From: Fratercula arctica | Taxonomy: Eukaryota; Chordata; Aves; Charadriiformes; Alcidae | Direction: 5' to 3' | Length of the DNA: 64,000 nucleotides | Assembly (NCBI GenBank): GCA_947846985.1 | Contig: CANTUZ010000001.1 | Location: 72,433,521 to 72,497,520 of the forward strand | In this document: positions 58,297 to 64,000 of the stretch, one piece after another | Numbering within the stretch: the first letter of the stretch is position 1 | Layout: each line of letters starts with the position of its first letter | Position numbers and translations under genes: made by a program | Notes under the pieces: generated by a model | The model's input: the letters and a program-made list of their open reading frames with translations, nothing else | Database searches by the model: none | Told to the model about the DNA's origin: nothing

Positions 58297-61200
58297 TGTA
58301 CTCATGGACTTCCAGCACTGCAAATCACACAGCACTTTGCATCTGTGTATGGGAGCCGGAATGGACACCAGTGCGTGTTTAGGGTGGGGAACGAACACAG
58401 ACATCTGGTATGAGGCAACATTGTCATTTGAAATATTTAGAAAAATATTCAACCCAATTTGTGCTTTTACCACAGAGCTCTGCAGGAGCCCTCGCCACTT
58501 GGACGCTCTCCAGACACCTGCATTTTGGTTGAATTGTGTTGCATTTAGCTGCTTTTTGAGTTTTCTTTGATCTAAATGGCTTCTGGTCCTGACTGTTTTC
58601 TTCTCCTCTGACCGTGCCCTAAGAACAGTTTGTTTGTCTGAATAGAAGAAAGACTCCAGGGCCACTGCTGCATTCCCATCCCCAGCTTCTCCGTTCCTGA
58701 AGAACTTTCTAACTCTGTGAGAACTCTTTTTCATTTTCTTTTTTTTTTTTACAGCTGAACTCTCCACGCTAGTTTATTCAGACAGACACAGGCTTTGAAG
58801 GAATTACAAAAGCAATCACTCTACCTAGCTGGAGATACATAAAGTTCTAAATAAAAATATTAAACAATATTTTATACCTCTGTTTCCTTTGGCAATCCCT
58901 TGGCCTTTTCTCCAGCTTGCTTAATAAGCCCAGATTTAATCAGACCAACATTATTCCTGATTTGAGAACTTAGGTACAAATTACATATTCCCTAGCAGCA
59001 TATGGCTGGCTCCAGGTGTAGACCATATTCATTGACAGAGCAACTGGGGAGCTTTACTAAAATTTTTCAAGTTATTATAAAACTAAGAGTCCCCCAAACA
59101 TCATGCTCATCAGTTTGTAAACCTGTGCTGAAACTCCTACAGCAGCAGCTGTGCTTGTGCTGTGAGCATTGTTGGTCTCTGCTGCTGAGCAGGTGATGTT
59201 AGAATAGCCTCTTTCGCTGCCTTTTTGCATTCATGATCCTAGCTGGAGACCAGAAGGTGGGAAAAAGCATAAAACTGTAAAATAAAGACACAGAGATAAT
59301 GATACTTTCTTTCTCCCCAAGGGTTCCATTTCAGTTTAACTTCAGAGCAATTGTTTTGGGAAATCATTTTTTAGCTAACCGGACTGATTCTCCACCTAAG
59401 TCACAGTTCTGGTTTATCTGTACTGTCACAAACTTTCAGTGGCTCTGCTGTAGAAAACCTCTTTTTCAAGTCGCAATGTTCATTTAGACCGTTATATCAT
59501 TTAAGTTCTACGGCATAGCTGTGTGCATGCATTTATATAAGCACCTAAATATTTGGAAGAAAAATGGGATTTTAGTTTTCAAAAGAAGTATACAAGCCCT
59601 GAGGAGAGAGGGAATAGAAATGGATGCTGAAGGAACCGGCTTCCACAGAGGTCATTCGCTTCATAAGAAGGAACTTCAATAAATTGAAAAATATCAGGAA
59701 ATACATGAGGAAAGTACATACAATTCAAGTTAATGACTAGTTTTATGATTTACAGTCTTTGCCCTACATGCACAAATAAATTCCATAAACATCCAATACT
59801 TAGATCTGGCAGAAGATGTATTTATAATTAATGTCTTGTTGGACCGAGTGATGCCTATTTGCAGATTTCACTAATAAATAGCATGTTTAACACATTCCTA
59901 AAGAATGCCAAGAAACTCATGTGAGGTAAAGATTTAACTGTATCTTGGTTGCTTTAGGGAAACTTGAAATGCAAAATATTCTTGGATGCTGTCTTTTACC
60001 AGAGGAAATATGCTTTCTGATTTTGAATATATGCTACCACCTGGTCCCTGGCAGTGAAAAAAAGGATTTTCCTGAGGTACAGTCATGCAAAGAAAAACAA
60101 CAAAAAAAAAAACCAACCAAACAAACAGGCAAAAGATAGTGGTAGAATAATTTCTTTAGATAATACATTCCTGCAGAGGAAAAATATGTTTTATTATCTT
60201 TATTTTAAAATAATTTCCTGATATTATGTGGCTGGCTATTCTTCAAAAAGCAATAGTCTTTGTTATTATAAACCCCACCAACAAATAAAAAAGAACCAAT
60301 GCATTTTGTCTTCAATCAAAATGTAATTTTGTAAGTCTTCTGCAATAAGGAACACTTGCACGAGCCGAGATGCTTTTGAAGATGAATATACATGGTAAAT
60401 GCAAGATTATTCATTCAATTAATTAATTCTCTTTATTCAAATAGTTATTCTATTAATTTATTTGATGAATAATTAATTAGTTGTTGTTTACTTTAAAAGG
60501 TTGAAGACATCCTTGAGCAGTTCATGGACCAGTACATCAGTGTAATTAACCACAGGCTGCACTAGAAATACAGTGGACATTTTTCATCTTCTGCTTACAG
60601 CGGATGGAGGTGCTCGTCCTTGACGGGCTGCAACAGACCTGTTTGGAGAGCGCTGCTCTCCCCAGGTACTGCGTGCTCTCTAAACACACAGAGAACAAGG
60701 AAACGCGTAATCATAGTAACAGCCCCTCCCTCCCTTGTAGGGCAATACTGAGCGATGAAAAAAGAACGCCACAATTCAAACAGTCGAGACACACTATGGG
60801 CCAGATCTTCTCAATCAGTCCTTGGCCCCAACCAAGGGAGATACTTCCAAGGTCAAACGTCGCTCATCGGGAACAGTGTTGGGTAATGGTCAGTGTTCCA
60901 GGAGCAGTAGGCTCCAAATTTGTCCCGATCCATACCTACGTGGCGTGGGGTTGAGGACCAAAATTAGCCATTACAGCGAAGGCAGGCATATATTTACCTA
61001 CTAAAATTCAGTGTTAACCCAGAGACATTAATCAGACTGATTTAATATTACCACATACTATGCAACTGATATCAGTTACATCCTCTGATTTATACAGCAA
61101 ATTTGCCCCAGCGTTTGTGTCAATAATACAGCATTTATTTACATTCATTATATTTTTGGCTAGTACAGCAAGAAAAACATCAGTAAGTGCTATTAGCTGT

Positions 61201-64000
61201 TTGGGCAGCAGACCAGGAAAATGGATATCCTTCAACAAAATTAGCTTCAAGCATTTGTTAGGAAATCTAGAATCGCAAACTAAGGGTAAACCAAGATATT
61301 AACCATTGAATTAAAGACTCACATTGGCCTTTTGAAGTTACAGAGTGGAGATTTTTTGGTATGTTTTTGCGTACATCACTGAAGAACTGTACATGTAGAA
61401 GAGATTCTCTATATTTCAACACGGCTTTTGCTTTTAAAATAATTCATTCATGTGTTTTCATGTTTATCAGTATGCTACTTGTAATAGTTGATGAATCCAT
61501 TGTGCTAATGTACATAAAAGAAGTATTTTACTTGGGAAAAACTAACTACACACCTTTTTTTGTACATTGCCATCTCAGTGTTGCTTTTTCTTTCTGACGG
61601 GATGCCTGAAAATTAAATAATAAGTGAGAAATCTAATGTCTCAGCTGCAACCCTTCCAGCCTGCATGTGCGTTGACATTAAGTTTTTATTGTTATATAAA
61701 CAGTATTTGAATATAAAGAGGTTACTCATGGTATTGCTGGGAAGCAAACAGATTTTGTTAGAAAACTCTTGGAAGAAAATCTTTTGAAGTAAATCTCCAA
61801 ACCTATTTTGTGCTTTATTTTGAAATGCCGATTAAATGTGCTGGTTTATGTCATTACGCTGATAGTTTGCTGATAATCAAGAATAATTTATTAATCATAA
61901 CACATTAAAATGTGCTATGTTATGAAAATATGTTAAGACGTTTTTCAAGTATTTATATAAATTTCCATAATTATTATTTATTCATATAAGTGAATTTGCA
62001 CCTGATTATCTGTAGGAAGCATTGTGAGCGTGATCGGTTCAGTGATACCTCTGATCAGTGATTCCATTGAGCTCAGTATGGTGGAGAAAAGACCACATCC
62101 TGCTGAAGCCAGTCTTTCTCTCTCCAAGAGAAAGTTCTAGCTTTAATTATTCCACAGATGAATCTTTGCAAGTCTCTTCCACCAAATTTTGCTCTGTGAC
62201 TCAGACAAATGTGTTCAAAAGTCTTTTGCACTTCTGATTAACCTTGACGTATTCCAGGGACCTGATCTGCTGAAAATCAGGTGTATGCTGAAGTTTGTCT
62301 TTCCTGGGAACTATACACATGCATATACTTTAGCACGTGAGCATTTATGTATTAATCTTTATTTTTAATTAAATTTAGAACAAGTACTCATCAAAATTAT
62401 TTGATTGGAAAGCAATCTTCTTTACATGATTTTTCGTCTAAAAAGCTTTCAATGAATTCAAAATATATAAAAAAAAAAACAACCCAAAATAATTTCCCCA
62501 AATCTTTTAAGGGGTGTTTTTAATGTTTGCTTTTCACTAAAACTATGAAACACCCTAAGCCTAAATGTACTTGGCTGTGGAAATAATTTTTAATTAATAT
62601 TTCATAATATTTCCTGAAAAATAAGCAATCATTTTCTACAGACTGTTGTAAGTTTCCAGATATTCCTCATTCACTACAGCCTTTTCCTCATGAAACTCCA
62701 TAGGATGCCCGATCTCTCTAAAACCTGTGATATCAGTTACAGCTGTTCTTGTTAGGTGTTTTGGTATCGTTTTCTATGTTCAGCTTATCCAGAGACAAAC
62801 TAAATGCCCTTTAATTTTTTTTCTTCTGAATAGTGTAGGCATTTTGTATCTGCAGACAGTAGGCGATGCAGAAAATGATAGCATTGCTGTGTTTCAGACT
62901 ATTCCACTTGCCAAAATACAGTTTTAGTGGTGGTGTTGTAGCTGATGTATCATGCTGATAAGATAACAGAAGCAGACTGACATGCTGATATAGTTCAAAA
63001 GAAGCAGAAAATCAGTCATTGATATAGCCAATATTACGGGCAACTGTAAATTTAGGCCACAGGAATGTGATTTCGACTTCACGTTGGTTTATGCAATGTT
63101 ATAGTACCATAGAGAGCTATAGTTTGGTGATCTTGTAGGTAGGATGTGAAAAACATATAGGATAGTAAAAACCTCCCAGGTCAAGGTATTGTGCATACAC
63201 TCAGTGAGATGGTGACTGTGGGCAGCAGGCTCTGCGGGGTGGCAGATTCGGCTCAAGGCAAGGGCGCAAAGGGAGATGAGGATGTACGTCATCCTTCCTC
63301 TATTTCTGCCTTTCCTTTTAGATTCAAATCTCAGTTTGCCTCCTTAAGAATATACACAGCAAACATTCGAAGACTTAAATTGCATTTACTTAAGTTGCAT
63401 TTTATTTTCCATTTGCGAATATCAGATCCTGTACAGACCCTCTCACTCTGTACTTCTCATGCCTTTAATACGATGCTGTTCCACAGCATAAAAATATAAA
63501 CCTATAGCAATTACAAAGGTCAGATTTTTTCAGACTGATAGTAGCACGGTTGAGAAAAGTCTTCTTAACATCACATTGTCCTTCTCATTTTCAAAGAATA
63601 GACTTATTTTCCCCCTCACACATGAGGTCAGTGGTAAATAATCTACAATTCACTGAAACAATTGATAGTCTTTCAAAGACCAGCTTCTATACAGGGAGGT
63701 GAAGGTATCTGTAGTCATGGTTTGGGTTGGGGTTTTTTGTATATGTGAAAATATACTGTGTATGGGGAGGAGGAAAGGGCATTGGTTTTAAATTTATTTT
63801 CAGTCTTACTGAAAGCTGTTTGGCTGACAACAGTGGATAATTAAAATCTCTGCCAGCCATAGAAATAGTATAATATGAGCAGTGGAGCTTCGTTATGCTG
63901 CCAAGTGTATAACTTCCACCTTGGTCAGAAGGAAGAAGGCCAAAAATCCAGCAATGACAAAGAAGTCACTGGCCTCCCCACCACCACCACTGCCCCCACA
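58297..64000. other. Non-coding stretch, no gene confirmed
   Basis: AT-rich, with an A/C-rich tract (60091-60126), an AT palindromic stretch (60415-60480) and an exon-like segment (60601-60665). The 183-codon minus-strand open frame at 58216-58767 has no domain, starts in a Lys-rich low-complexity run and overlaps plus-strand frames, so I do not annotate it as a gene. The window ends in CCA-rich DNA (63978-63990). Confidence 0.45.
60601..60665 (+). other. Exon-like segment (unconfirmed)
   Basis: A strong acceptor (CATCTTCTGCTTACAG, ending 60600) is followed by 65 bp in which CGG ATG GAG GTG CTC GTC CTT GAC stays open with G or C at most third positions. It ends CCCCAG|GTACTG, a good donor. 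The GC-rich coding-like content contrasts with the flanks. I recognise no protein. It could be a small coding exon, a non-coding RNA exon, or chance. Confidence 0.25.

Noticed and set aside
58216..58767. 183-codon open frame on the minus strand
   Set aside because: It begins in a Lys-rich run from a T tract, has no recognisable domain, and overlaps two plus-strand frames and the promoter-like motifs.
60415..60480. AT-rich inverted repeat around AATTAATTA units
   Set aside because: Low-complexity AT sequence pairs easily with itself and no specific structure stands out.
1..64000. Bacterial-type systems (operons, CRISPR, prophage)
   Set aside because: Composition, CR1 LINEs, the LTR and the absence of dense coding show vertebrate nuclear DNA.

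Overview
This is a stretch of vertebrate nuclear DNA, and the repeats identify it as avian. It is AT-rich, has no dense coding, and carries at least six CR1 LINE copies or fragments of bird type. Two of these end in the CR1 octamer microsatellite (TTCTATGG/ATTCTATG). There is one solo endogenous-retrovirus LTR of a type I remember as common in neoavian birds, plus much older CR1/L3-like relics shared by amniotes. I see no confirmed protein-coding gene of the host, no tRNA or rRNA, and no CRISPR or other bacterial feature. The window is best read as an intergenic region or a very large intron.

Layout. 1-1.07 kb: AT-rich, with a T/G-rich simple repeat and a 21-bp tandem duplication. 1.07-3.4 kb: an ancient, badly decayed CR1 (+), interrupted in the middle. 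6.16-6.25 and 11.16-11.55 kb: 5'-truncated CR1 3' ends (-). 16.24-18.15 kb: a young CR1 (-) with a 606-codon open frame. 18.2-25.5 kb: AT-rich and nearly repeat-free. 25.5-25.8 kb: an L3-like relic (-). 34.8-34.93 kb: a long imperfect inverted repeat, probably an old MITE. 36.06-36.29 and 41.9-42.6 kb: ancient CR1/L3 relics. 44.6-47.26 kb: a nested insertion, in which a young CR1 (+) with about 729 element codons open splits an ancient CR1-like relic (-). 48.2-48.8 kb: an old CR1 fragment (+). 50.46-51.01 kb: a solo ERV LTR (-) with TATA box and CRE. 51.8-53.4 kb: a middle-aged CR1 (+) with an internal deletion and stop codons. 53.4-64 kb: mostly unique AT-rich DNA, with a possible promoter-like cluster at 58.16-58.30 kb and an exon-like segment at 60.60 kb.

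The only long open frames are the two CR1 ORF2 pieces (endonuclease tail, reverse transcriptase and C-terminal domain). They differ at only 8 of 603 aligned residues, so the family was active recently, but both copies are 5'-truncated and cannot move on their own. The most interesting non-repeat signals are short regulatory-type motifs: divergent ZNF143-like sites plus a GC box, an RFX X-box next to a CArG box, a TAATTA cluster, and two exon-like segments. All are inferences from sequence that need conservation or expression data.
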